DNA of 64,000 nucleotides, taken from assembly GCA_037974965.1 (NCBI GenBank), contig JBBPFI010000002.1:1550001-1614000 (forward strand), read 5' to 3'. The notes under the pieces are model-generated. The model searched no databases and was not told the origin of the DNA. It saw only the letters and a program-made list of their open reading frames with translations. The translations under genes and the position numbers were made by a program. Shown piece by piece: positions 31,466-42,359 of the stretch (positions are counted from its first letter, which is position 1; each line of letters begins with the position of its first letter). The stretch is from Dacryopinax spathularia (lineage: Eukaryota > Basidiomycota > Dacrymycetes > Dacrymycetales > Dacrymycetaceae).

Positions 31466-34140
31466 TTAATTCACGGAAGCTTCTGGGAAATCATTGGGGT
31501 TACTAGTGTCAGGGGTAATCTGGCCGGTATTGAATGACACATCAACGAGCGGCACGCGGTCCGATCGGCTGATGGGTGCGATCGATATCTTCGCCGGGAT
31601 CGTTCCGCCGGTGGGGAGTGGGGAATCAGCGTCTGCATAGGACACCTCTGCGGGGGGGACGATGGGCCGGCTATTGTTGCTCTTGCGCTTCTTGTGCCCC
31701 TGGGCGGCACGGGCGGCGGGTGAGCCCTTTGCATACTCGAGCGTTATCGCGGTAATGGAGCCGAATACGTCTCGCTTGAGAGTCGGAATTGCGTGGTTTT
31801 CGCTGTCGTCCGCCTCATCCACAGTCGCTGTTCGGTTGCGCTTCAGCTTGGCCGCAGGGGCCAGGAACGAGGGGGGTGGGGCGGCTTTGAAATTCCCTCC
31901 GGCTCGGGCGGCACGTTCCCGCTTGGGACTGGAGTGGCTTCCCTTGTTCCAGCACACTCTGTACTTCGTCGATCCTGCATGTGGCCTGCAATAACTTAGG
32001 GCCATCTCCCAATCAAGATCAGATCGTTTACGTACCGCACCTGGAGCTGTAAGAAGCTCCAGGTGCGGTACGTAACGGAGCGGGCGCCGATAGGACTCGA
32101 GAGACTTGTCAAGATAGCCCTTGGATATATCAAGTAATTTGCTAAGTCCGACATCCCAACGACTTGAATGAATGGAAGGAAATGGGTGGAGACGTACTGG
32201 TCTTGCGCGGCACGGGCCAGGGCTACGAGGGCCTGTGCGACCTTCTTGTTCCCATCCGGGGACAAGATCTCGCTCACGCTGTGTTCTTCCCCTGTCCGGC
32301 GCTCGTCAGCGCCGCACTATGACACGCCGTTCACTCGTCAGCAGACTGTTTGGTATCGCAAGGGTATGTGAAATGGGACGCACTTGATTCGCTCCAGCTC
32401 GTCGACCTTGGCACGGAGGAGACACACTTCCGTCCGCTTCGCCTCGAACACCGCCTTCTCCCCCTCCCGCTCGAGCTCCCGTTCCGCCCTCTCGCGCTCC
32501 AACTGGTGGACGATCCGGCCCACTTCCTGCTCGACGGACTCTTTGATCCGGTGCTCGATCATTTCCTCCCGCTCTTCGTCTTCGTTTTGCGGCCCAAGCT
32601 GTCGGATGGGCGCGAGAGTAGGAACGTGCGGTGGGCAGAATGACCCTGAGATACCCGGAAGGCCCGACGGACGCCTTCGTTGTCCGACCGGCGGCCGAGC
32701 GGTAGGTGCTGGGGGAGTGGGGAGCATGGATGTGCGAGGGTGACGTGGTTGGGCCAGTTTGGAGCCTTGGGTAGAAGGAGGCGTAGGGAGCATGCTCATT
32801 CGGGGTCGGGGCAGCTCTGAGTAGCGGAGCTCTGTGAACCCCCCCCTCGTCAGTTCGGGAATGCGGCGACGCCCCACTATAGGACGGTGGTACTCACGAT
32901 GCCCTCCTCCCTCAATCGCCTTCATCGTCGCCGCAGTCCTCACAGGCCGATTCTCCAACTCCAAGTTCAACGTATTCAGCTTATCCTTGCCGACCCTTGC
33001 CCAGGAGCCACATTGCATATCGACAAACTCATCTCGTTCCCGCGCAGGAAAGGTTGCAGGATCCGACTGGGCTTGACATCTCTGTACGGGACACGGGAGA
33101 GGTTGCGGTTGAGCGCATCGACTACTTGCCGCAGGACGGAGAAGGCACACTTGATGGCGCTGGACTCGGCCATCCGGGAGGGGTCGTTCCCCGTGAGTTT
33201 GTTGTTCTCGCTGCTGCCGAGGTCGATGGGGTTGATCTTGCCTTCCGTTGCTACCTCTTGGTCAGTCATGAGCAGGAAGAGATATACGAAGGTAGGTACG
33301 TACTGCTTACATCCTTGCGGGTGAGCCTGATGCGAATCGCCAGAATCGCATGCGAGCGAGATGAAGCGCGATTGAGCAACGTCGCACCTGTCGACCGACT
33401 CCCACAAGCAAGACTCAACAGCTGCTCAATTTGCTGAATCGTCTTAAACGGCGTCTATTGTCACCCCTGTACCTTAGCTCTTTCCTCCCGTAGCATGCAC
33501 GATCGCTTACCTCAGTAAGGTTGGCAAGGAAGATCGCCCCTTCGGCTTCCCTCAGCCGTAGCTTGGGCCTCCGCCTGCTGAACAAGTAGGCCGTACGCCT
33601 CACCTTTGTATATCTCCACATAGCTTATGAACCCTTGTACGCCAGAATGGTGTTCTCCATGCCCCAGCTAGAGGAAATGGCCTACGACGCGCGGGGATGT
33701 TTCCGGGGTCGGGGGAAGAGCCGTGCCTGGTGTGGGTTTTGCCGGAGGAGGCGATGCCGTAGCAGGAGATTCAGGCGACCCGGCCTTCCTCGTCAGCGAG
33801 CAGGTGAGACGGAGGAGGGAGGGAGGACGTACCTAGCCCAGGAGGACTCGCTCGAGGTAGGCCTCACGTCCCGGTCAAATATCACCTCTTACGTGTGCGT
33901 ATCGTCGCAACATCCCCTCGACCAGCAACCCACAAGATCAAGAAGCGGCAGTAAGGAAACCGAAACCTCTCCTGGCATCTCTGGGGTCCGTAACACTCAC
34001 GAACGCTTGTCCCCCTGGCTGAGAATCATGTTGCTCCACTCCACGACACTATAACACTGCTTCCACTGGGCATGCCACAGTCCTGCGGAACGACTCGTAT
34101 CTTCCACAAGATAGCAGAATCTAGCCGCCGATGGTTTGGA
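31466..34140 (-). pseudogene. Decayed kinesin gene (left copy)
   Basis: Host gene copy matching the intact kinesin at 52633-55374. The tail is well preserved ([15 protein letters not shown], then [20 protein letters not shown], ending NDFPEASVN). The motor is damaged: the P-loop region reads as a GIASSGKTHTRHG-like sequence in a broken frame, switch II is PIDLGSSE instead of LIDLAGSE, and PYRDVKPSRILQPFL replaces [15 protein letters not shown]. The exon before the final one has become a perfect hairpin (32028-32075). The region just upstream of the presumed start does not match the SOS7-shared promoter of the intact copy. This is very likely non-functional. Confidence 0.85.
32028..32075. repeat. 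Perfect 21-bp inverted repeat with 6-nt loop
   Basis: TTACGTACCGCACCTGGAGC plus T (32028-32048) and its exact reverse complement (32055-32075) flank the loop GTAAGA. It sits at an exon of the decayed kinesin. In the intact copy the same place (about 54769-54808) is only a weak palindrome with outer arms of nine bases. Confidence 0.95.
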
Positions 34141-34294
34141 CATCATCTCAAACTTCTAAGCACAATATATTAGTCCGACTCTATCAGAATAATAGTCCTC
34201 AACCCGCCGATCCGTTGTACATACGAGAAAAGTCCATATCGAACGCAACTCATCGACATCGTCCATCGGCGCCGCATCCCCTCACCTCATCAAC

Positions 34295-36380
34295 TCAGCT
34301 GAGCTTCTGCTTCTTTGCAGCGAGCGACCAGAGGAAACCAGGCACGCAGAAGACAGTCGTGGCGACCATCATCATCCTGAACGCTTGGCCGTAGGACTGT
34401 GCAGCGACTGCTTGTACGTCCGCAGGTAGGGAGGGGATGTTGTCGGCTTGGAGAAGCTGGGTGACATACTAGATCATAGCACAGCAGCATATGTTAGCGA
34501 CAGTCGGATTCAGACGGAGAAAGGGCGCGTACTGGGGCAGAATTGGAGTCCGCTAAGATGCCGCGCTTGAAGATGTTACTGATGATGCTGCCTTGCATCG
34601 CCGCACTCAGAATATTGCCCAGGCGTCGACTCCAGAGTGTCATAGTAGTAACAGTCGCAATGAGGTCCTTGCTGACCTCGCTCTGCGCGCTCAAGGTGAT
34701 AGTCTGCATCAGGAATCCCGCACCGACGCCGCTGAAGAAGAGGAGTACGTATTCGGCCGCACGAGGGTATTGCCCGTTCATGAGCGTGAGGAGGGCCGTT
34801 CCGGCTAGGTTAATCAGCCCGCCGAGCCAGAGCCAACCACGGACGTTGCCGGTCTTGGAGATCCACCAGCCGCTGGCAGTGGAGACAAGTAAGACGGGAA
34901 TGGCGCTGTATACCATATCAGACCTGACCGCCTATCAAGAGATGGATCCGTACTATGGCAGGATGTCGAGCCCAGACACAATCTGCGAGTCCTTTCGTAC
35001 GATCTGATAATACGATGGGAGGTAGAGGAACAAGCCTTGAAGCGAGCTATTTCCGGGTGTAAGCCAACTATACGTACGCAGGTAAGAGACAGGACTCACA
35101 CACTGGAGAAGAAATTGTTCGCCACGCCGGCTGTCACATTCCTGTACTTGAACATATCCATCGGAATGAGCGGGAGCGGGGCGACCTTCACCTCCCAGTA
35201 CACGAATGCCGGAATGAGGACGAAGCCGACAACCATGAGGGCGATGATGAGCGGGCTATTCCAGGCGTATACGACGCCGCCCCAGTTGAACGCTAGTGCA
35301 AGGGCGACGGTGAATGCGGCTACAAGGCAGATCCCGCCTGCGTCTACGTCTCGCCAGGAGACATCGGGTTTGGTGCGGTGCGGGAGCTTGCGAGCAAAGG
35401 CGAGGAGGATCCCCACTGCGGGGACGGCGATGATGAGGTTTATCCAGAAGCACCAGCGCCAGTCCCACTGCACGAGGCCGCCGCCGATCAGCTGCAAGAT
35501 ATTGGTCAGCACTCAGCGCGCGGAACAGACGTGGGAAGGTGAACGGCTTACAGGACCAAAGACGGTGGAGACCACCAGGCGCGCATACATGATCCCCATG
35601 TATCGTCCTCGCTCGCGAAGGGGAACGATCTGGCTAACGATGACCATTATCACCACGGTCAAGCCGCCCGAGCCCATCCCCGCGACCGCGCGAGCACAAC
35701 ACAGCCAGACAAAGTTCTGCGCGACGGCGCATAGCAGACTTCCGAGTTCAAACAGCAACACGCTGGCGAATAGAACGATACGTGAGCCGAATAAGTCTGT
35801 CGCTCGGCCGAAGAGAGGCTGGAAGACGGTCGAGGTGAGCAGGTAGGCGAGCGCAATCCATTGTTGTTGCGATAGGTTGTTGAACTGCGATGCGATGGTT
35901 GGCATGGCCGTGACGATGATGGAGCCATCGAGAGAGGACAGGAAGCCCGTCACCGAAAGTCTGCCATGTCTATCAGTCATGTTCCCTGCTAAAGGGTGAA
36001 AGTAGGTCGACCCACGACATGAAGGTGAGCTGCAGCTCGAGCTTGCTCATAGGAGGCACATCCTCTCGCTCTCTGGTTCCTCCATCTTCAGCTCGAGCGG
36101 CCTGCTCTTGGGGCTCTTCATGCTGTCGTGTAGGAGGGGACTCTGGTTGGTTCTCGTTCGACCTTGCGCCCGCTTGGAGTGTCTGCGTGGTACTGGCCCG
36201 ACTCCCCACAGCTTGTAACGCATGTTCTTCCCCTTGTCTGCTTGAAGTCGAGGTGCTCGACAGAGCCCGTGTCGAGAATCCAGCAGCAGGAGCAGGAGCG
36301 CTCGACTCCCTCCCAGTGGCAGTCGCTCGCGAGCCAGGCGTATGTCGGCCCAAAAACAGCCTACGCAGCTCGAAGTTCAT
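34295..36380 (-). CDS. MFS drug:H+ antiporter-like transporter (second intact paralogue)
   Basis: Paralogue of the transporter at 536-2527 with the same intron positions. The start at 36380 gives MNFELRRLFLGRHTPG and a longer, Ser/Glu-rich cytosolic N-terminus of about 110 residues. TM1 is GFLSSLDGSIIVTAMP; motif A is GRATDLFGSR; motif C-like VFGPLIGGGL and WDWRWCFWIN follow. The protein ends FLWSLAAKKQKLS, stop at 34297-34295. All joints are in frame, e.g. donor GTGGGT after FMS and donor GTGAGT after NNFFSSV. A 16-bp palindrome with a TGACGTCA core lies 185 bp upstream. Two decayed relatives exist at 42.4-44.2 and 59.6-60.5 kb. Substrate is unknown. Confidence 0.9.
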
Positions 36381-38045
36381 CCTTCGGTATCGACAAGAGC
36401 TTTCCAACTAAGGGAAAGTCATCCCAGGCGGCAGCAGCAGCAATGTAGAGCTGATATATGCGTGAGTCTCCATCCTGCGGTATGAACAGCTCGGTAGTTG
36501 CGCACCTCTGGGACCGGATCCATGACCGACCCTATCGTGGACATTTCCGGGGTTTGGTCAGGGACCGTTGACGTCAACGGCCGGTGCTGCTCCTTCGGAA
36601 CTGCCGGCGGGCGTTGTGAAGTGTACAGCGAGTCCGTCGGTCATAAAGGCTTTGGAGGTAAGGAGCTCGGGCGATGGTGATGGTGGTAGAAAGGTACGTG
36701 TATGCACCCAGAGTCGTGCACCCAAGTAGTTGGGCAAGACAAACGCGTCGCGCCTTTCCAACGATCATGATCACGTGGTCTTCTTCAGTTCAGTTACATC
36801 GTAGCAGAGACATGACGACACGATCGAGCCCCGACCATACCTGGCGGGTGCGATCACCATCTGCACCATGATAGAAGCCGAATGAGCCAGAGACAGAGAG
36901 CCTGCATGCCGTTGATCCCGGATTCTTGGCTGTCTGTAGTAGATCGGGACCTGCGGTGCAAGCAACTACACTCCCTGTGGCGGCTGTCTCGAACATGACA
37001 CATGACACATGCCATGGCACACGGTATCGGTATCAACCAGACCATCCATTACTCTCATTCCCAAGATCAGGCTCATACACGATACGGAAGAGACGAGAAA
37101 GCAACAACAAGAACAAAGGAGACAAAACGAGACAAGCAAACAAAGCAGCGATAATGAGTACGGTACGGGAAGCCTGTTCTCAGACGCGTGCAGGATGGGC
37201 AAGAAGATGGTACAGCGTACATCCACAAAACTGACCGGATGGTTACCGTACAACCCCACTCAAAATCCAACAACAGCAGCGCGCACAAAGGGATGAACGA
37301 ACGAAAGAAGCACAACAGCAACACCAGAAACACACCTCCCATCCTTCTAGCCGTATAGTAGGCTGAGCAAGGTGGGGGAGTTTCATGCAGCGCGGAGATG
37401 TCCAGCGCTTACGAATTGAGATAGATGAGAACTTGAGGAAGTGAAGGGTGTAACGGTAACGAGCGACAGCGGTAAGCGAGAATGAGCGGACGGAAAGACG
37501 TCGAGCGAGCGAGCAGAGCAAGAGGGTGCGTCGAGCGATACTGGATGCTGGATGCTGGCTGGGTGTCGTTTCCTGCAGAGAGTCGAAGAGGGAGTAAGGG
37601 AGAGATTGAGTTCCGGTTTGATAAGAGTGAGATTTGGTTGGGCTGGCTCGAAGAGACGAGATCCGACGAGACACTGAGACTGAGACGGAGACTGAGACTG
37701 AGCAAGAGGCGAGAGATGCAAGAAATATTGTTCCGGGTAGGACGGGCGAGATCAGGATTTGGCTTCAGCTCGATCTCAGAGCTAGACGATTCGAGGCGAG
37801 GCGAGGCGTGGACAGGAACTTGAAGGATGCAAGTAATGGGCGGCGGTTGCGGTCGAGCAGTGGAGCCGAGTTGGAAAGCAGGCCGGCGATGGGTCGATTT
37901 TTATGAGAGGTGCGAGAGAGCGGACCCAGCCGTGAAAACTCCAAACTTGACTCGTCCGGGTCCCAGTGGCGAATTAGGTAGAGGTGGGAGGCGTTGAGTG
38001 AGTTAAGTAGGGTAGGGGGGCCGGGGAATGCCTTGATGGAGCGTA
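36381..38045. other. Large intergenic region, MFS promoter side
   Basis: Contains the MFS promoter at the left and the 3' flank of the Ser/Thr-rich membrane protein at the right. A purine-rich run of GAGACT/GAGACG-like hexamers lies at about 37660-37705. Open frames occur on both strands but none looks like a protein family; no further gene is supported. Confidence 0.5.
36565..36580. promoter_or_regulatory. 16-bp palindrome with TGACGTCA core upstream of MFS gene
   Basis: CCGTTGACGTCAACGG is a perfect 16-bp palindrome, 185 bp before the MFS start codon. TGACGTCA is the CRE/ATF-type bZIP site; the extended symmetry suggests a dimeric regulator. Confidence 0.65.
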
Positions 38046-40197
38046 TTAGGCATTAGCGACCCTCAACCCCCCCCTCCCACCCCCATACTCATCAACCACA
38101 CTCCCCACATCACTCTTCGTCCTCCCCACCTCCCCCAGCGCCTGCGGCCTCTCCAGCCCCTGCGCCAGCCCCTGCCCATGACTCTCATACCCTCCCACTC
38201 CTCCCGCACCATAACCCGCAGCAGGGGCAGCCCCGTACCCCGCCTCGGCGCCATACCCCCCAGTACTGGTATACTGGGTAGGAGCGCCGGCATACCCATA
38301 CTGCGCATACTGAGGACTCAGCATCCCAGCATTCTGGACCTGCACCGCCTGAGGCTGCGCTCCCCACCCCCACTGAGAGCTGTCGGGCGCGAGGTTGGAA
38401 GGGTCGTACCCGTACGCTTGGGGGTTCGCGCCGATGGCGGTGGTGGTGGTGGATTGGGGTGCGATCGGCTGGGAGTCGTAGTTGTAGTAACTTGGGACTC
38501 GGCCGCTGGTACGTTCCCCGTTTGGGTTCAGGTTCCCGGCGGCGGAGGAGGAGGAGGAATTGTGGAGGTCGGACATCTCGTACCCCCCTTGGCCCTGATA
38601 GCCGTACGCCCCCGCCGAATGAGCGCCCGAGCTGGTCCCCGAGCCAGTAGTCAGACTCGGCGCGCCGTGCGAGCCCGAGCTGGTCGTGTCCTGCGCCTGT
38701 GCTTGAGGAGGGTAGGAATACACCTGTCCGCTCGTTGGGTCGGTGTAGTACCCGTTGGTGTATTGCGCTTGTTGGGCCGCGTAGGCCGAGTAGTCGTAGG
38801 CCTGCCCGGTGGGGTCTTCGACCGTTACGAGTGGTTGTTGGCCGTGCTGGGTCTCGTCGGCTCCCGAACCGGCTGCGGCTCCGCCGACAGCGGTTGCGAA
38901 TGCCGTGCCAGCGCCGAAGCCTGCGATGCCTGGTGCTTGGCTTGCTCGGACGCCTCCGGCTGCGTCGGCGCCGTTGTTCCCTGCGGCGGCGGCGGCGGCG
39001 GCGGCTGCGTCTGCGGCTTGTTGTGCACGCATTGAGGGAGTCGTGTAGTGCGGTGTGGTCTTGTTCATTGGCCGAGTGGAAGAGAAGCTCTTGTCGTCGT
39101 CCAGGTCGTCGTACCGCTTGCGTCTGGCGCTTGCGGCTGCCGCATGAGCTGCTGCGGCTACCTCACTACAAACGAACGCTTGTCAGCATAATGCTCTTCT
39201 TAGGAGCAGGGCTGGAGGAGCATGGAAGAAGATTGGAGCGTGGCAAAGAAGAGGCTGAAGTGTAACGGTGGGAAGTGAAGAAGCAGGTAAATCGCACGCA
39301 CCGATCAAACGCCCTCGCCCGACTCCTCCTCCTGCACCAAACAATCCCAAACAACACCATAGCAGCCACGGCAATCCCAACCACCACAAACACACCGGCC
39401 ACCGCGCCCTTATTATTAAAGAACGCGCTCACGCTCCCTGACGCGCTCCCATCCGTCGGGTTCAAAATCTGCGTAAGAGTGATCACATGTCCGTTCGAGG
39501 TCGTCTGCGTCACAATGGTGCTCCCGCCATTGCCGGCGACGCTCCCGCTCGGCACGGTAGGGCGCGACGTGGGCGAAGTGAGCGAGTTGGTGGCCGTGTT
39601 GGGGAGGTTGAGCGTCGACCCGGTGTTGGTGGGCTGGGAGGCGGAGGAGGTCGTTTGCGTGGGCGTGGACTGGGTGGGTGAAGTGAGCGATTGGGACGAG
39701 CTGGTGGACTGAGATGTCTGGCTTGTGGTGGAGGTGCTTGTTCCCCTGTTTTTTGGTCTGCTTAGTTACGCGTGTTTTGGTTGTTGAGATGAAGGAAGAG
39801 ACGCACGAATCCGACGCGCTCGAGCTGGTCGTACCAGATGCACTCGCACTGGCCGAGTCGCTCGAGCTTCCGCTCTGGCTCGCTGACCCGCTCGGAGAAA
39901 CAGGCGAGTTACTGGCGCTCACCGAGCTGCCCGACGTGGTTGGTGGTGGTGCGTCAGATGTAGGTGGAGATGTGGGTGGAGGGGAGGAAGGAGCGGAGCT
40001 ATCCGTCAGCTGGAGCTGGGTTTGCCTGGAGAGGAAAGGTGGACATACTCTGTAGGTGTGGGCGTTGGGCTTGCGCTGGCGGAGGGAGAGGGAGAGTCTG
40101 CGGGTGATGAAGCGGCTGGAGTAGAGGAGAGAGGTAAGGATGTGGGAGTTGAGAGGGTGGGAGTAGGGAGAGACGCGCCTTGGGAGGAGGACGACAT
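38046..40197 (-). CDS. Ser/Thr-rich single-pass membrane protein (Wsc/Mid2-like layout)
   Basis: Unrecognised protein with the layout of a cell-wall stress sensor. The start at 40197 (MSSSSQGASLPTPTLS) opens a Ser/Thr/Pro-rich outer region (SGSASQSGSSSDSASASAS) likely to be O-mannosylated. Then come VTLTQILNPTDGSASGS-like sequence and one membrane helix (AVAGVFVVVGIAVAAMVLFG) followed by the basic stop-transfer CRRRSRARAFD. The cytosolic part of about 370 residues is Ala/Gly/Tyr/Gln-rich with many Tyr-containing short repeats (YDYSAYAAQQAQYTNGYY, then AGYGAAPAAGYGAGGVGG). No cleavable signal peptide is obvious. The exact exon joints in the outer region are approximate. Stop at 38048-38046. 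Confidence 0.72.
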
Positions 40198-42359
40198 CGT
40201 TCCTTTCTCTCACAATGGTCGTGGTGGGTTGGATGCAAGGAGCGAGAAAGACGAGGAGCGAGCGTGAGAGGGCAGTAATGAGCGAAGATTGATGTCTTGC
40301 GAGCTGTGAGACACGCTGTGCTCTGAGCGCGAAGCAGTCGGACAAGATCAGCGATGCGGCGGTTGTAGTTGCTGATGGTCGAGGACGCGACGCAGAGTGA
40401 GACCACGGTCGACAGTAGTGAACGAGCGAAGGCAAGGAGGCTGGCAGGTACGGCCGAGCGCGAAGGAGGTCTGAGAGAGAGAGAGGAAAGAAGGGAAGGA
40501 GTGTGATGCGCCCGAATGTCGCGGGGCTGAGTGATCCGAGTGCCGGGCGTTCGCAAGTTGGACGCGATGAGCGATGTCGCAGTCCGAGTACAGCAGCGAG
40601 TGGTGAGAGGGGAGGGAGGGAGAGTGATCTAACCTAACCCAACCTTGGTCGCAAACAAACAACCTTGGGGACTGGAATGCGACCCGCGTAATGAACGACG
40701 ACCACGACGAGGGAGGGGAAGAGGGGGATGGGGGGAAAAGCCAACAGGAGCCGGGGGGAGGCGCGAAGATCGCCTTCCCTTTGGAACACACAACGCGCGA
40801 AGCCGGCCGCGTCGGACATGTCACTCCGCTCGGCGATTGGTCCGGATACAATTCAGCGCGCGTCGGGGGTCTCATCTAACGAGAAGGTGAATGGGTGGCA
40901 CGGCAACCGGGTGCTTTTGGGGACCCTGACTTGTCCGGTGGGTCGGGCTTGGCAGAAGACTGCAGACCAGCGATTTAATTATTGGAAGCGAGGCGAGATG
41001 AGCTGCTGAGGATGATGGGAAGACGCGTCATACTCTCACATTTGGAGGACCACCTCCTGGGTTCTGGTAAATACACCAGGCAAATGGCGTAGATCCAGCT
41101 TCGAGGCTCAATCCGAAGTCCAACGAACAAGAGCGAAACCATCGACCGCGCCGAACGAGCACCTAAGAAGAACCCCGAAAAAACGCAACTGAATGAACCC
41201 TCACCCTTTCAGGCACACCTTTCCCTTCCTCCCCGCGGGCTGACACCGCCCACCGCCCCGAACGACGCCGCCTCCACGTCCTCGTGCAGCTCGCACCCTT
41301 CTCCCGTCAGTTTCATCTGCCACTGGTCATGGTCGTTTTTCGCAGATGCAGCCGGCGCATACTGTAGCACAGTGCCCGGTGCACGCGAGATTCCCCAGCC
41401 CACCCCGATCGAAACATCGACACACAGCTCAGTTCAGGGTAATCTGGAACTCCTCGCTGTCTCATCGTCTCAATCAGTTCTTCAACTAAGCAGGCATTCC
41501 GATCGCCCCATCCCGATCCCCAGCTTCCCCTTCCAGCTAGGGTCACGTGATCTTGCTTTTGGGACGCGTTTGTCTCATGCGAAGAAACGGCAAGAGCATG
41601 AGCTCCGTCTGGATGCATATACTCAGCTTTCAATCATCATCAACATCAACATCGTCCTTCGCAACATTCTTCTAGAGCACTCGCGAGAAGCGGTATGCTG
41701 CGGATAGACGATCTACCCTCTGCCGATTCTAGCGGGCCTGAGGTACTCAAAGACTACCTATCATGGATGAGCCATACGGCCCCTTATCAACTTCGGGATG
41801 TCCGGCGAGGGAAGGATGATGCATCCATCCATCCTATGTAGCCTTAGAGGTGCGTATGGATGACGTGTTCTGTACATATCTGAACAAGGGTCACTCATGT
41901 ATAGGTGTACTAGCGTCACTTCCTTGAGCGCCTGTTTCACTGGCACTCTCATGCTGCTGCTGCTCTGTATGCCGCCTCGCGCTTTGACCGCATGACTACG
42001 ATCCCAAGGAGGAAAGAACGATATCGATATCGATACCGATACCGCAACGTTACCCCAGAGCCGGGCGGACCAACCGTGAGTTTTGAGTTGGGCAGGCTCT
42101 GTCTTGGTCGAGCCAACTTGGGCGCGAAGTTACAGAGGGCCGATCGGGCTCTTGTGCGGCGCCTTTCTGCCGCCCTCGGCTTGCCGTTCCTCAGGAAAGG
42201 CTCGGTCCGAGGGCGAAGGATCAGGCAGCGTCTTGCCTTCTACGAACAAGCTGGAGGAGGAGCTAAAGCACATCTGTCGTACGTGCAACCCCAATCTTAA
42301 CTTGATCTGCAAGTATGTCACGTCTGACTCGGATACTGTGGATCTAGGACACACTCCGT
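40198..42359. other. Intergenic region; start of direct duplication at about 41.4 kb
   Basis: Holds the promoter of the Ser/Thr-rich protein. From about 41400 the sequence matches 58770 onward on the same strand, including TCACGTGATC-like and GGGACGCGTTTGTCT segments shared near 41541-41578 and 58900-58930. A short hexamer run of CGATAT/CGATAC units lies at about 42018-42043. No intact gene was recognised. Confidence 0.55.

Larger units (their letters stand above)
28321..34140. repeat. Inverted segmental duplication, left copy
   Basis: Carries RPL22, a small HSP20-like gene and a decayed kinesin. The reverse complement matches about 52590-58662, including introns and intergenic DNA. The 28321 edge is sharp: the match runs through the segment reading GTGAGTGAGCTTGGAATGT on the complementary strand and then stops. 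The edge near 34140 is blurred by divergence. Introns are kept in both copies, so this was DNA-level duplication and not retroposition. Confidence 0.85.

Noticed and set aside
35037-35846. Plus-strand open frame of 269 codons
   Set aside because: Antisense to the intact MFS gene; the minus-strand reading has clear transporter motifs.
37660-37705. GAGACT/GAGACG run as a functional element
   Set aside because: A simple purine-rich repeat in intergenic DNA with nothing else to support a role.
38178-39035. Long plus-strand open frame (285 codons)
   Set aside because: It is antisense to the Ala/Gly/Tyr-rich tail of the membrane protein at 38046-40197; its Arg/Val/Gly-rich composition is the mirror of that GC-rich coding sequence.
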